From Minisyncoccota bacterium (GTDB lineage: Bacteria > Patescibacteriota > Minisyncoccia > Moranbacterales > UBA2206), in assembly GCA_031291955.1 (NCBI GenBank), contig JARLIA010000010.1:1-45333 (forward strand): a stretch of DNA of 45,333 nucleotides, written 5' to 3'. Shown here one piece after another: positions 23,662 through 31,756 of the stretch. The notes beneath the pieces were generated by a model. That model was given only the letters and a program-made list of their open reading frames with translations. It did no database searches and had not been told where the DNA came from. The position numbers and the translations under genes were made by a program. Each line of letters opens with the position of its first letter. Position 1 is the stretch's first letter.

Positions 23662-25068
23662 TTATTTGGCTACATCAATTAAAAATTTACCCAAATTTCT
23701 CCGACCGATGAGGGCGCTCTTTTTTAGCTCCTGCCTTTCTACAATATTAACTTGAGTGGCCATCTCTATGTTGTCCAAAATTATTTTTATGGAAATTTTA
23801 GGCCGCACAGATATGCCATTTGAAGAATATACCACAGTGATATCCGCCAAGTCGGGATGTTGCCCGAGATATTTTTTCCGCAAGCTATCTTCCACTTGCT
23901 TTGCTTCTTCGCGGTTGAACTCCGCGGGGATATCCAGCGAATTGAAAAAAGAGATGACATCTGCAAAACCGAGCTCTTTGGCAATATCCGTGTCGATTGA
24001 GGTAGAATATGCCCCCGTGTCAATCTTGGCATCTATCTCCACTTCCTTTCCGTCTTTCCCAATCAGCTTTACTTTCTCAGCCGTCCCAATCAATTTTTTT
24101 CCGGAAATATATTCCAACTCTTCCTCGATTTCGCCGCCGAAAAGGTCCATGCCGACTCGGACGCCGCGCTCAATTGATTTTATTTTTAGGCTAACAACCT
24201 TTTCCAGACGTTCTTTGAGACCAGAGAGATTGGCGATCTGGATGGAAAGTCCCGGCCGGGCGTTCAGTTCGAAAAAAACCGGTCCGCGTTCGCGGTCGAT
24301 GGCGATGTCGGCGCCCAAGAATCCCAGGCCTGAAATTTCCTGGGCCCGGACGGCTAATCGCAAAATATCTTTCCAATAGGGGATTTTGATTCCAGAAAGG
24401 AGAAGGCGAGTATCGGGGACATATTCAATAATTTTGCTTTTATTCACAACGGCCGTGGTTGTGGTGCCGGTGGCGAGATCGATGCCGACGCCAAGGGCGC
24501 CCTGCTGCAGATTGGCCTTGCCGCCGGATTCTTTGGTGGGGAGACGGAGCATCGCCATCACGGGAACTTTATTGAAAACGATAACCCGGATATCCGGGAT
24601 ACCCTTGAAAGCGTAGGGCTTGAAAAGTTTCAGAAGCTGGAGCCGTTCTTCGAAAAAAGCGATATCGGGCGTTCCGGAAAGAGAATATGCGCCGTCGATG
24701 ATGTTTCGGATGTGGCTCTTGAGATCTTCCACGGTGATGATCGAGCGATCGGCTTTCACCCAAGCGTCGGCGCGGCCCTTTTTGTGGCTATAAACTACCA
24801 AGATTCCTTCACCGCCGAAACCGCGGTTTGGTTTCAAGGCGAAGCTATCCGGCAATTTTGACCAATCGAACTTTTCCAATTGGTCGAGATCTTTGATTTT
24901 AGCGATGAGCTTCGGGACTGGTAAGTTGTTTTTGGCCAAAACTTTTTTGCTCAAGAGCTTGTCATCAGCCAAGCGCTTAGCGCGCGACAAATTGAAAGGA
25001 CGGATGAAATCCAAATTGCGGGCGTTCATGCCGAGAATTTTTTTGCTATTGCGAAGATAGTTGAACAT
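23662..25068 (-). CDS. ATP-grasp ligase fused to retropepsin-like (RimK/LysX zinc-protease family) domain
   Basis: 468 residues. Residues ~1-310 are an 'alpha-L-glutamate ligase-like' ATP-grasp: LLSKKVLAKNNLPVPKLIAK, FALKPNRGFGGEGILVVY, FEERLQLLKLFKPYAFKG and VFFELNARPGLSIQIANLSG. Residues ~330-468 match the putative ATP-dependent zinc protease/aspartyl-protease-like family: LIGTAEKVKLIGKDG, AKIDTGAYSTSIDT (the DTGA of retropepsins), SIKIILDNIEMATQVNIVER and ALIGRRNLGKFLIDVAK. In most genomes these are separate neighbouring genes; here they are one chain. The ligase would make and the protease trim or release a peptide modification. It is preceded by the 7TM gene. Confidence 0.82.
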   Translation of the reverse strand: MFNYLRNSKKILGMNARNLDFIRPFNLSRAKRLADDKLLSKKVLAKNNLPVPKLIAKIKDLDQLEKFDWSKLPDSFALKPNRGFGGEGILVVYSHKKGRADAWVKADRSIITVEDLKSHIRNIIDGAYSLSGTPDIAFFEERLQLLKLFKPYAFKGIPDIRVIVFNKVPVMAMLRLPTKESGGKANLQQGALGVGIDLATGTTTTAVVNKSKIIEYVPDTRLLLSGIKIPYWKDILRLAVRAQEISGLGFLGADIAIDRERGPVFFELNARPGLSIQIANLSGLKERLEKVVSLKIKSIERGVRVGMDLFGGEIEEELEYISGKKLIGTAEKVKLIGKDGKEVEIDAKIDTGAYSTSIDTDIAKELGFADVISFFNSLDIPAEFNREEAKQVEDSLRKKYLGQHPDLADITVVYSSNGISVRPKISIKIILDNIEMATQVNIVERQELKKSALIGRRNLGKFLIDVAK

Positions 25069-25069
25069 T

Positions 25070-25744
25070 CTACATTTTCTTAATCACTTCCCGAAACCGG
25101 AAATATTCACTGATGCGGAGTCCCGTCCATTTGCCCAAGATGACGTTTATCGGCAAAGTAAGAAGTACCACCCAGGGATGAAGGGCGATGAATTGGACAA
25201 AACTGACGGAGCCGGCGATAAAATAGCCGATAATCGAAATAATCAGAGTTTCAATGGCCAGTATGATGGCTACACGGTCACCCTTTTCAATTTGGACGGT
25301 CACGAATTTTTCTACCAGCGTAATCATGATGAGGATAGGGAAAATGGAAACAGCTGCCAGTCCTGTTCGGCGGAGATCGCCGCCGATAGTCAGTACGCCT
25401 AAAATGAAAATGGCAACAATGGTAAGCATGATGGCCACTCGCGGAAGATAGAGGAGGCGGAAAGGTTTTAGAACGAAGCGCATCAGCATGCCGCTCAAGA
25501 TGACGGCCGCGAAAATTGCAACGCCGTATTTCAGACCATTGGTCGCCAAAAAAGCGAAAGTGATGATGAGTGGAGTATAAATTCCAAAAGCTTTGATGCC
25601 GGCCACTTGGCGCAAAAAGGCGATGAGAGTGGCAATAATCGGCAAAATCAAAAGCAAAATCACCGTGTCAAAAGGCACGCCGGCGCGGATAAAAAAGTAG
25701 ATGATGGAACTGACGTAAAGATGTTGGCCGGGTAGATATTGCAT
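25070..25744 (-). CDS. 7TM membrane protein of the transglutaminase-7TM family (7TM part only)
   Basis: 224 residues, nearly all membrane helices (VILLLILPIIATLIAFLRQV, FGIYTPLIITFAFLATNG, IVAIFILGVLTIGGDLR, TLVEKFVTVQIEKGDR and others). It matches the seven-helix module that is usually fused to an inactive transglutaminase-like domain and found next to a glutamate-ligase-like ATP-grasp and a retropepsin-like protease. The transglutaminase part is absent here. The known gene neighbourhood strongly supports the identification. It probably anchors the ligase system at the membrane. It lies between ruvC (4-base gap) and the fused ligase-protease (1-base gap). Confidence 0.7.
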   Translation of the reverse strand: MQYLPGQHLYVSSIIYFFIRAGVPFDTVILLLILPIIATLIAFLRQVAGIKAFGIYTPLIITFAFLATNGLKYGVAIFAAVILSGMLMRFVLKPFRLLYLPRVAIMLTIVAIFILGVLTIGGDLRRTGLAAVSIFPILIMITLVEKFVTVQIEKGDRVAIILAIETLIISIIGYFIAGSVSFVQFIALHPWVVLLTLPINVILGKWTGLRISEYFRFREVIKKM

Positions 25745-25748
25745 AAAA

Positions 25749-26249
25749 TTATTTTAGATTATTCATTTTCCGGCTGTTGAGATGGCAGAGCGCGATCGCA
25801 ATCGCATCAGCCGTGTCGTCGGGGCGCGGAAGTTCGGCCAGGTTCATGATGCTTTTGGTCATGAGCTGGATTTGTTTTTTTTCCGCCCGCCCGTAGCCAG
25901 TGAGCGCTTGTTTCACCTGGAGGGGTGTGTAACTGGCAATCCTAACATTATTTTGCCGGAGTGTCAAGAGGACTGCTCCGCGGGACTGGGCGACGCTGAT
26001 GACCGTTTTTTGGTTCTTGAAAAAGAAAAGTTCCTCAATGGCAGCTTCGGCCGGCCGGTATTTTTTGATGATTTCAACAAGATCATTGCATATTTCACAA
26101 AGCCGGTTTTCGGGGCTATTCCCCTTGTCTGTGCTGATGTGGCCGTAAGCTACCGCCTTGGTCTGTCCACTGTTTTCTTCGACTATGGCCCAGCCGGTGG
26201 TGGCGGTTCCCGGGTCAATTCCAAGCACGCGCAAATTATAAGTTGTCAT
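25749..26249 (-). CDS. ruvC: Holliday junction resolvase RuvC
   Basis: 166 residues from the ATG at 26249 (MTTYNLRVLGIDPGTATTGW); the longer frame is a shadow of yebC. Catalytic acids are the Asp in GIDPG, the Glu in AAIEELFFFKNQKT, and the Asp pair in PRPDDTADAIAIALCH. QSRGAVLLTL, YTPLQVKQALTGYGRAEKKQ completes the fold. It cuts four-way junctions made during recombination, working with RuvAB; ruvB is in this window at 30.7 kb but ruvA is not. It overlaps the end of yebC by 14 bases. Confidence 0.93.
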   Translation of the reverse strand: MTTYNLRVLGIDPGTATTGWAIVEENSGQTKAVAYGHISTDKGNSPENRLCEICNDLVEIIKKYRPAEAAIEELFFFKNQKTVISVAQSRGAVLLTLRQNNVRIASYTPLQVKQALTGYGRAEKKQIQLMTKSIMNLAELPRPDDTADAIAIALCHLNSRKMNNLK

Positions 26250-26949
26250 ATATTTCGTCAACGTCATCCTGCTCATCGAGCGCTTCCAAAAGTTTTTCGT
26301 AGTCCAATCGCGTTTCTTCGTCGATAGCGACGGTGCTCTTGGGCAGATAAGTGAGGCCGGCTTCCAAAATTTTAAGCCCGCTTTTTTCGAGAGTTTCCTG
26401 GACTTTTTGCAGCTCATGCGGTTCCGTGAAAACGATAAAATTATTTTCTTCGGATTTTATGTCTTTCGCTCCAGCTTCAATCGCAACCATTTCCAGTTCT
26501 TCCGTATTTTTATTTTCCGCATCGAGAATTATACTGCCGGCTTGCTCAAAATTCCACATTGCGCTCCCGGCTTCGCCGAATTTGCCGCCGTTTTTAGTCA
26601 GAATCGTTTTGATTTCGCCGAGCGTCCGATTTTTGTTGTCGGTGGTAGTTTTTATTAGCAGCATGATGCCGCCCGGCCCCATGGCTTCGTAGGTGATTTC
26701 CACAATTTCCGCGCCTTTCAGCTCACCCGTGCCGCGTTTCACTGCCCGGTCGATGTTGTCTTTGGGCATATTGAACTCCCGGGCCTTGTCGATAGCCATT
26801 CGGAGTTTGAAATTGGTGTCCGGGTTGCCGCCGCCGTCTCTCGCGGCGATGGTAATGGGTTTCGCCAGCCGCGTAAAAATTTTGGCGCGTTTGGCGTCAT
26901 TGACTCCTTTCCGTTGTTTAATTCCGGCCCAATGGGAATGTCCTGACAT
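26236..26949 (-). CDS. yebC: YebC/PmpR family protein
   Basis: 237 residues, standard length. The start MSGHSHWAGIKQRKGVNDAK and GGNPDTNFKLRMAIDKAREF, then NMPKDNIDRAVKRGTGE, are the family signature. YEAMGPGGIMLLIKTTTDNK marks domain II. YebC proteins have been described as transcriptional regulators and, more recently, as helping ribosomes through difficult proline stretches. The yebC-ruvC pairing is widespread. It appears to head the operon that contains the ATP-grasp array. Confidence 0.95.
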   Translation of the reverse strand: MSGHSHWAGIKQRKGVNDAKRAKIFTRLAKPITIAARDGGGNPDTNFKLRMAIDKAREFNMPKDNIDRAVKRGTGELKGAEIVEITYEAMGPGGIMLLIKTTTDNKNRTLGEIKTILTKNGGKFGEAGSAMWNFEQAGSIILDAENKNTEELEMVAIEAGAKDIKSEENNFIVFTEPHELQKVQETLEKSGLKILEAGLTYLPKSTVAIDEETRLDYEKLLEALDEQDDVDEIYDNL

Positions 26950-26952
26950 TTT

Positions 26953-27009
26953 TCACGTAACACGTAGCATGAAACAAATGTTTCGTGCTTCGTGTTGTAT
27001 GTTACGTGA
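26953..27009. repeat. Intergenic inverted repeat
   Basis: TCACGTAACA (26953-26962) pairs with TGTTACGTGA (27000-27009), with ATGAAACA/TGTTTCGT nested (26969-26986). A 'cacgtaacacgtagcatgaaac'-type spacer repeat, just upstream of yebC. Confidence 0.65.
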
Positions 27010-27068
27010 TTCAAGTTTAGCATTTTGAATGGATAAATTCAAGGGAAAATCAAATTTTATCTTCAACA

Positions 27069-27090
27069 GGGGTCGCATATATGCGACCCC
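27069..27090. repeat. REP palindrome, distal side of the RAYT gene
   Basis: GGGGTCGCAT, AT, ATGCGACCCC, followed by CTACGG. It shares the GGGG...CCCC-TACG edges of the two other palindromes around and inside the transposase gene. Confidence 0.75.
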
Positions 27091-27109
27091 TACGGAAATG
27101 ACGATTGAA

Positions 27110-27634
27110 TTACGTAAAGATATTTTCCGAATTATTCCGGTCGCGGTTCCAGTTGGCAGGATTGTTTCTGATATATTCCCGGATGCGGTTCAGTTCGGCG
27201 TCGTTTCGGACAATATGGTCAAAATAATTTTGTTGCCAGCAAAAATAATAATTATTTTCATTGCACCATTTAGTGACGCCAATTTTAAATCCGCGGACGG
27301 CCGAGGACAATGAACGCGCCCACAATGTTTGCCAAGGTAAATCCCGTAGGGGGCAATAATTATTGCCCCCTACGGGTTCAGGGTTGATAATTTCGATAAT
27401 TCCATGGATATGATTGGGCATAATGACAAATTCGTCTAATGCAATATGTGGAAAATGGTTAGGTATTTCTAGCCAGCATCTTTGCGCGATTATTCCGATG
27501 TTGGAGGAATTTATTTTTTGGTCTGCAATGTCTCCGAAAAAATATTCCCGGTCTTTCGTACAAATCGTCACGAAATACATTCCGTTTTGGGAATAATCGT
27601 AATTTCTTAATCGGTTGGGCTTGCGATTTTTCAT
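27110..27634 (-). CDS. REP-associated tyrosine transposase (RAYT, TnpA_REP)
   Basis: 174 residues from the ATG at 27634 (MKNRKPNRLRNYDYSQNGMY). The Y1 transposase features are clear: YFVTICTKDREYFFGDI, the HUH motif in EFVIMPNHIHGIIEI, and the catalytic Tyr in NRIREYIRNNPANWNRD. Such enzymes nick and move small palindromic REP elements. Three palindromes of the same type lie at 27069, 27343 and 27649. The middle one is inside this gene and encodes EPVGGNNYCPLRD in frame. All key residues are intact, so it may be active. Both flanks carry REPs rather than IS200/605-type ends. Confidence 0.88.
   Translation of the reverse strand: MKNRKPNRLRNYDYSQNGMYFVTICTKDREYFFGDIADQKINSSNIGIIAQRCWLEIPNHFPHIALDEFVIMPNHIHGIIEIINPEPVGGNNYCPLRDLPWQTLWARSLSSAVRGFKIGVTKWCNENNYYFCWQQNYFDHIVRNDAELNRIREYIRNNPANWNRDRNNSENIFT
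27343..27376. repeat. REP palindrome inside the RAYT gene
   Basis: CCCGTAGGGGGCAATAA (27343-27359) is the exact reverse complement of 27360-27376, a 34-base perfect palindrome. It keeps the transposase frame open. Confidence 0.85.
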
Positions 27635-27648
27635 TGCGTTTACGCCGC

Positions 27649-27668
27649 GGGGCAAAAATTTTTGCCCC
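27649..27668. repeat. REP palindrome at the RAYT 5' side
   Basis: GGGGCAAAAA followed by TTTTTGCCCC, then CCTACG. Its TACG edge supplies the stop codon (TAG on the minus strand, 27669-27671) of the lamin-tail protein gene. Confidence 0.8.
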
Positions 27669-29732
27669 CTACGCAGCGTTGAGAAGATGATTTAAGGCGG
27701 AATTTATTTCCATCCAAAGTTCATCCAGCCAGCTGACCAGCCAATGTTTTTCTGGTTGGGAAATATCGCGAATAGTTGCCATGCCGGCGACGCGAGGAGA
27801 GGCGGCGTTCAAATTGAATTTTACGGCGAGATTGTAATTTACAAGATCGTTTCTGGTTGCTAGTTTCTTTTTCTCATCCGGCGCGGCGGAATATTTTCCG
27901 AGGGCGGCTTGGATTTCGGTTATCGAGGTGTTTAATTTTTGTTCTGACGTAGCGGGTGCGCGGGCAACGACCTCGGAGGTCTGCTTCTGCAGACCTCCGA
28001 GGTCTGTGGTTTTTTGCGGGGTGATCCAAACCCAACTGTCTTTATTTTTTTGATAAAGCTCGTCTTCGGCAATCGTTTTTTTGCCGTGGTCGTAGGTTAT
28101 TTCCTGGATCGCTTTGCCGTCCGGGCTTCGAAGCTTGATCTTATCTTTGGTGTTGGCAAGCGTGAAAGCGCAGATGTCGCGCGTGAGCTTTTCGGTTTGG
28201 CCGGGCTTAATTTTGAAATCCGTGCGAATGGGATGGTTGTAAAAAATTTCCCAGCCGGTGGCGATCGACCAGCCTTTGAGATTAATTTTCTTTTTGGAAT
28301 TATTTTCAATCTCGATCCATTCGTTGTCGGTGTCAGAACCCTTCGGGTTAGGAGAAAAACTGACGATCCGAATTTTTGGCGCTTTGTACTTTTCAACGTC
28401 AACTTCAAAATCCAGCGTTTCGTCAACTTTGCCGTCGTGAACACGCAGACTCGCGGCGTACGTTCCGGTTTTGGCGTATTTATGTTTTGTGTCTTGTAAA
28501 TAACTTTTATGACTGTCGCCGAAATCCCAAGTAAATTTCGTATTTTTATTTTGGTCTTCGACGTCAACGGAAAAATAGGCATACATATCTTTGTAAACCG
28601 GATCATCTTTTTGGATTTTTATTTTCGGCACTTTGTCGAACTGGTTTTCCGCGCCGGGCGTTGGTTGTGAGGTCCAGCGCCAAGCGGAGCCGTCAAAAGC
28701 GTAAGACTGCTGTGCTTTAGTGGAAGAGTAAGTCCGGCTGTCGACGAGGGTATTGTCTTTGTCGGATAAATAAACCGTGTCGCCCTTAGAATCATTGTTT
28801 AAAGAAAAAGTTCCGTAAAAAACAGTAAATATTCCTTTGGTCTCCTGGTCACCTATTTTTTTACAGCTGCCTTTGTTTCCCTTGGCATATTCAACCTGAT
28901 CTTTTAGGCACCATGTGGAAAAATCAATGCTATCGTCGCTGGTATTTGTTATTTCTACAAATTCCTTTTCGCCGATGCCCGTGTTGGGCGCTGGATAGAT
29001 CTCGTTGATTTTTACTTGGCCGGCGTATTTTGATTCTTTGTCTTGGTTGCCATTGTTATTATTATCATTATCTCCATTATTATTATCACCAGAGCCGCTA
29101 TCGCAGTTTTCGTCTTTCAAATTTTCTTTTCCCGGCGTGCCGCCCGGGTCGCAACTTACTTGCCAGTTGTTGCCGTTTAAAGCGGTCCTTTCCAAGCTCT
29201 TTTTGCTGTCTGGATTTTGGACCACGTGGTCGGAGAAATAATCATTGCTTCCCCAGCCAAGATAATCAATGACATCCTCTTTTTTATTTTTCGAGGTACT
29301 GATATAAACAGCGCCATCGGCCACCAGCGAGGCCGAATAGGTCACGTCCGGGTCAGTTTTGTTATCACTGTCGGACGCATAATCTTTTGAAGCGATGAGA
29401 TAATAACTTTTCGCGCCGATAGTCCCGTTTATAAAATTCAGGTCTTTGGCGCTGTCTGAATTTTTCGAGTTTACGATGTGGAGCGCGAGTGGCATTTTTT
29501 CCAGATCGATTTCTGATTCGGACGGATTATACAGTTCGATAAATTCTTCCGAGGCGGAGTTGCCGCCGACCAGAACCTCGGAAATTATCAGGCTATCAGG
29601 CGCATCATCGGCTGAAGATTTATGACAGGTGATAAAACCCGCCACCAAAAAAAATAGCAGCAACGCGACTGATTGCAGAATGAAAAAAGTCTTTTTGTTT
29701 TCGCCACTTCGGGACGGAAGCGAAATTTTCAC
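27669..29732 (-). CDS. Secreted lamin-tail-domain (LTD) and PKD-domain protein
   Basis: 687 residues from a GTG start at 29732. A signal anchor (ILQSVALLLFFLVAGFITC) precedes a first LTD domain (SLIISEVLVGGNSASEEFIE), then a Gly/Asn/Asp-rich linker. A second LTD domain has KINEIYPAPNTGIGEKEFVE. A PKD domain has KFTWDFGDSHKSYLQDTKHK, and a third LTD domain has IRIVSFSPNPKGSDTDNEWI. The C-terminal ~100 residues include a hydrophobic, Trp-rich patch (HWLVSWLDELWMEINSAL). LTD and PKD modules are extracellular adhesion or scaffold domains. A palindrome at 27969-28004 is read through in frame as DLGGLQKQTSEV. The stop codon comes from a REP. Confidence 0.75.
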   Translation of the reverse strand: MKISLPSRSGENKKTFFILQSVALLLFFLVAGFITCHKSSADDAPDSLIISEVLVGGNSASEEFIELYNPSESEIDLEKMPLALHIVNSKNSDSAKDLNFINGTIGAKSYYLIASKDYASDSDNKTDPDVTYSASLVADGAVYISTSKNKKEDVIDYLGWGSNDYFSDHVVQNPDSKKSLERTALNGNNWQVSCDPGGTPGKENLKDENCDSGSGDNNNGDNDNNNNGNQDKESKYAGQVKINEIYPAPNTGIGEKEFVEITNTSDDSIDFSTWCLKDQVEYAKGNKGSCKKIGDQETKGIFTVFYGTFSLNNDSKGDTVYLSDKDNTLVDSRTYSSTKAQQSYAFDGSAWRWTSQPTPGAENQFDKVPKIKIQKDDPVYKDMYAYFSVDVEDQNKNTKFTWDFGDSHKSYLQDTKHKYAKTGTYAASLRVHDGKVDETLDFEVDVEKYKAPKIRIVSFSPNPKGSDTDNEWIEIENNSKKKINLKGWSIATGWEIFYNHPIRTDFKIKPGQTEKLTRDICAFTLANTKDKIKLRSPDGKAIQEITYDHGKKTIAEDELYQKNKDSWVWITPQKTTDLGGLQKQTSEVVARAPATSEQKLNTSITEIQAALGKYSAAPDEKKKLATRNDLVNYNLAVKFNLNAASPRVAGMATIRDISQPEKHWLVSWLDELWMEINSALNHLLNAA
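27969..28004. repeat. Palindromic repeat inside the LTD protein gene
   Basis: GACCTCGGAGGTCTGC (27969-27984), loop TTCT, and its exact complement (27989-28004). This 'cagacctccgaggtctg' form is another interspersed palindrome, here in frame. Confidence 0.8.
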
Positions 29733-29744
29733 GCGGGCTTTTAT

Positions 29745-29770
29745 AAAGAAAAGGCGGATAATTCCGCCTT
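29745..29770 (-). terminator. Intrinsic terminator after the PH-domain gene
   Basis: Minus strand AAGGCGGA, loop ATTA, TCCGCCTT, then TTCTTT. Confidence 0.6.
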
Positions 29771-29775
29771 AAAAA

Positions 29776-30372
29776 TTACAAAGTATTATCGTCATGATGG
29801 ATTTTTTTGCTGAGCATCTCGGTGAATTCCACATCTTCTTGATGCTCGAATTTTTTCTGGAGCTGCATGATCAGATCTTTTACGGCGTACGGATCGGGGA
29901 TGTCCTGAAAGATGAATTTTTCCTGTTCGCCGGCCGTTTGGACTTCAATGGTGCCGTAATTGAGAAAAGTTGGGATGACGCCTTTGACGTCGGTGGCGAC
30001 ATCCTGGATTTTTTCTAGCTGGAGCTCGCTGGTCTCCCGGGCGAAGAGACCTTTTTGTTCGATGTTGACGATCCGTTTGTCAGTCACGATCCAGACGTCG
30101 AAATAATAGTCGATCCAGATGATGAAAAAGGTGATCCAGGTGAAAATGAAAAATAAGTTGCGCAAAAAAGCGAAGAGAGTGCCATAAGACGGATCGCCGC
30201 CGTTAGAATAGAAAAAAGCCGTCAGACCGTAGCTGCCGAAAAAAAGAAGCAGCATAATGAGGATGATGAAGAATTGAGAGAGGATGCTGAACCAGTGGCG
30301 ATGAAGGACCAGAAGGATGTTTTCATCGGTATTCTGGCCGTTAAAATGATACTTTGTAAAGTTATGTTCCAT
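29776..30372 (-). CDS. PH-domain (YdbS/DUF304-like) membrane protein
   Basis: 198 residues. Two membrane helices (FSILSQFFIILIMLLLFFGS and FLRNLFFIFTWITFFIIWID) are followed by the bacterial PH-like domain: VWIVTDKRIVNIEQKGLFAR, then ETSELQLEKIQDVATDVKGV and YGTIEVQTAG. The family is widespread, membrane-bound and of uncertain function. It ends with a charged tail. The small membrane protein gene upstream stops 3 bases before it, so they form a pair. Confidence 0.75.
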   Translation of the reverse strand: MEHNFTKYHFNGQNTDENILLVLHRHWFSILSQFFIILIMLLLFFGSYGLTAFFYSNGGDPSYGTLFAFLRNLFFIFTWITFFIIWIDYYFDVWIVTDKRIVNIEQKGLFARETSELQLEKIQDVATDVKGVIPTFLNYGTIEVQTAGEQEKFIFQDIPDPYAVKDLIMQLQKKFEHQEDVEFTEMLSKKIHHDDNTL

Positions 30373-30375
30373 TTT

Positions 30376-30600
30376 TTAAAAATTAAACACTTGCGAAAGC
30401 AGGCCGTTCCAATTCACACTGAAGAACAACATGACATTAGAGAAAAGGAGAATTGTGGAAATGACGATAAAAAGCGGTAACAATATTTTGTTCAGGCTGG
30501 CGTTTATGGAATATTTAGCCAAGTGATAGATGATGAAGAAATACAAAAAGACAAAAATGAGAATAATGATGGCGTAGAGGGCGAGGATGATGTAAAACAT
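30376..30600 (-). CDS. Small membrane protein
   Basis: 74 residues with two membrane helices (IILALYAIIILIFVFLYFFI and ILLPLFIVISTILLFSNVML) separated by a short loop. No known family. It is immediately upstream of the PH-domain gene, with a 3-base gap, and probably acts with it. Confidence 0.55.
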   Translation of the reverse strand: MFYIILALYAIIILIFVFLYFFIIYHLAKYSINASLNKILLPLFIVISTILLFSNVMLFFSVNWNGLLSQVFNF

Positions 30601-30716
30601 TTTGTTAAATTCGAAATTCGAAGTACGAAATTCGAAACAATATCAAACTATTAAATAATAAATTCTAAACTGTTTCAGATTTTAATCATTTGAATTTCGG
30701 ATTTTGTGCTTCGAAT
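30601..30716. repeat. AT-rich 'aattcgaa' inverted repeat spacer
   Basis: The left half holds 'cgaaattcgaagtacgaaat' and the right half 'tttgaatttcggattttg...cttcgaattt' in reverse orientation. This forms an imperfect ~115-base hairpin filling the gap between ruvB and the next gene. Similar spacers are typical of CPR genomes. Confidence 0.6.
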
Positions 30717-31721
30717 TTAGAATAATTTATTTTCACTGGTGTACTTTATTCCAAGATGTTCATAAGCGGCTTCCGTCGCGATCCGGCCGCGGGGGGTGCG
30801 GGCCAGGAAACCGAGTTGGATGAGATACGGTTCGTAAACGTCTTCGATGGTTTTTATTTCTTCCGATGTGGCGGCGGCGATTGTCCCAAGCCCGACCGGT
30901 CCGCCCCCGAATTTTTCAATGATAACGCGGAGAATTTGATTGTCGGCCGGTTCCAGGCCTTGGTGGTCGACGTCAATCATACTGAGAGCTTCTTGGGCGA
31001 CGGCAGAGTTGATGGAAAGATGATTTTTGATTTGAGCGAAATCGCGGACGCGTTTCAGAAGTCGGTTGGCGACCCGCGGAGTTTGGCGGGCGCAGGCGGC
31101 GATTTTTTCCAAGCCCGTTTTTTCAATGTCGACATTTAAGATTCTGGCTGAGCGTTCCAAGATTTTTTCTATTTCCATATTAGCATAAAATTCCAAACGG
31201 TGCACGGCCCCGAAGCGGTTTCGGAGGGGATTCGAAATCGAACCGAGTTTGGTGGTCGCGCCGATGAGAGTAAACTTTGGTAAGTCTAATTGGATGGTGC
31301 GGGCGGACGGACCTTTGCCGATAATGATGTCGAGTTTATAATCTTCCATAGCTGGATAGAGAACTTCTTCGATGGATTTATTCAGGCGGTGAATTTCATC
31401 GATGAAAAGAATATCGCCGTCAGAAAGGTTGGTTAAAATAGAACCGAAATCACCGACCCGTTCAATCGCTGGTCCGGAAGTGGTTTTGATACCGGCCCCC
31501 ATTTCTTTGGCGATGATGTTGGCAAGCGTCGTTTTTCCCAAGCCCGCCGGACCATATAGCAAAACATGCTCGATCGGTTCGCCCCGTTTTTTGGCGGCTC
31601 TAATCAAAATGTCGAGATTCTTTTTGACTTTCTCCTGGCCGACATATTCGGCGAAAGCTTGGGGCCTTAGAGTCAGATCAAATTCCTTGTCGTCGGGTTG
31701 TTCGTTGGATGTTGTAATCAT
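30717..31721 (-). CDS. ruvB: Holliday junction branch-migration ATPase RuvB
   Basis: 334 residues. [20 protein letters not shown] opens the protein. Walker A is [20 protein letters not shown], Walker B is [20 protein letters not shown], and the RuvB-specific helix is [20 protein letters not shown]. The C-terminal winged helix has [16 protein letters not shown] and [14 protein letters not shown]. It is the hexameric motor that moves Holliday junctions with RuvA. The promoter's predicted start falls on the ATG itself, so the mRNA may be leaderless. Confidence 0.97.
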   Translation of the reverse strand: MITTSNEQPDDKEFDLTLRPQAFAEYVGQEKVKKNLDILIRAAKKRGEPIEHVLLYGPAGLGKTTLANIIAKEMGAGIKTTSGPAIERVGDFGSILTNLSDGDILFIDEIHRLNKSIEEVLYPAMEDYKLDIIIGKGPSARTIQLDLPKFTLIGATTKLGSISNPLRNRFGAVHRLEFYANMEIEKILERSARILNVDIEKTGLEKIAACARQTPRVANRLLKRVRDFAQIKNHLSINSAVAQEALSMIDVDHQGLEPADNQILRVIIEKFGGGPVGLGTIAAATSEEIKTIEDVYEPYLIQLGFLARTPRGRIATEAAYEHLGIKYTSENKLF

Positions 31722-31727
31722 ATTCCT

Positions 31728-31756
31728 AGTCTATCACTATTTGACAACATTTCCAA
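31728..31756 (-). promoter_or_regulatory. ruvB promoter
   Basis: Minus strand TTGGAA (31751-31756), 17 bases, TAGACT (31728-31733). Only 6 bases separate the -10 from the ruvB ATG. It overlaps the opposite-strand promoter at 31741-31769. Confidence 0.55.

Noticed and set aside
26250-26417. N-terminal extension of RuvC
   Set aside because: It is a shadow of yebC; RuvC normally starts just before GIDPG.
28014-28606. Open frames overlapping the LTD protein gene on both strands
   Set aside because: Lys/Phe/Arg-rich composition typical of shadows; the LTD frame has clear domain motifs.
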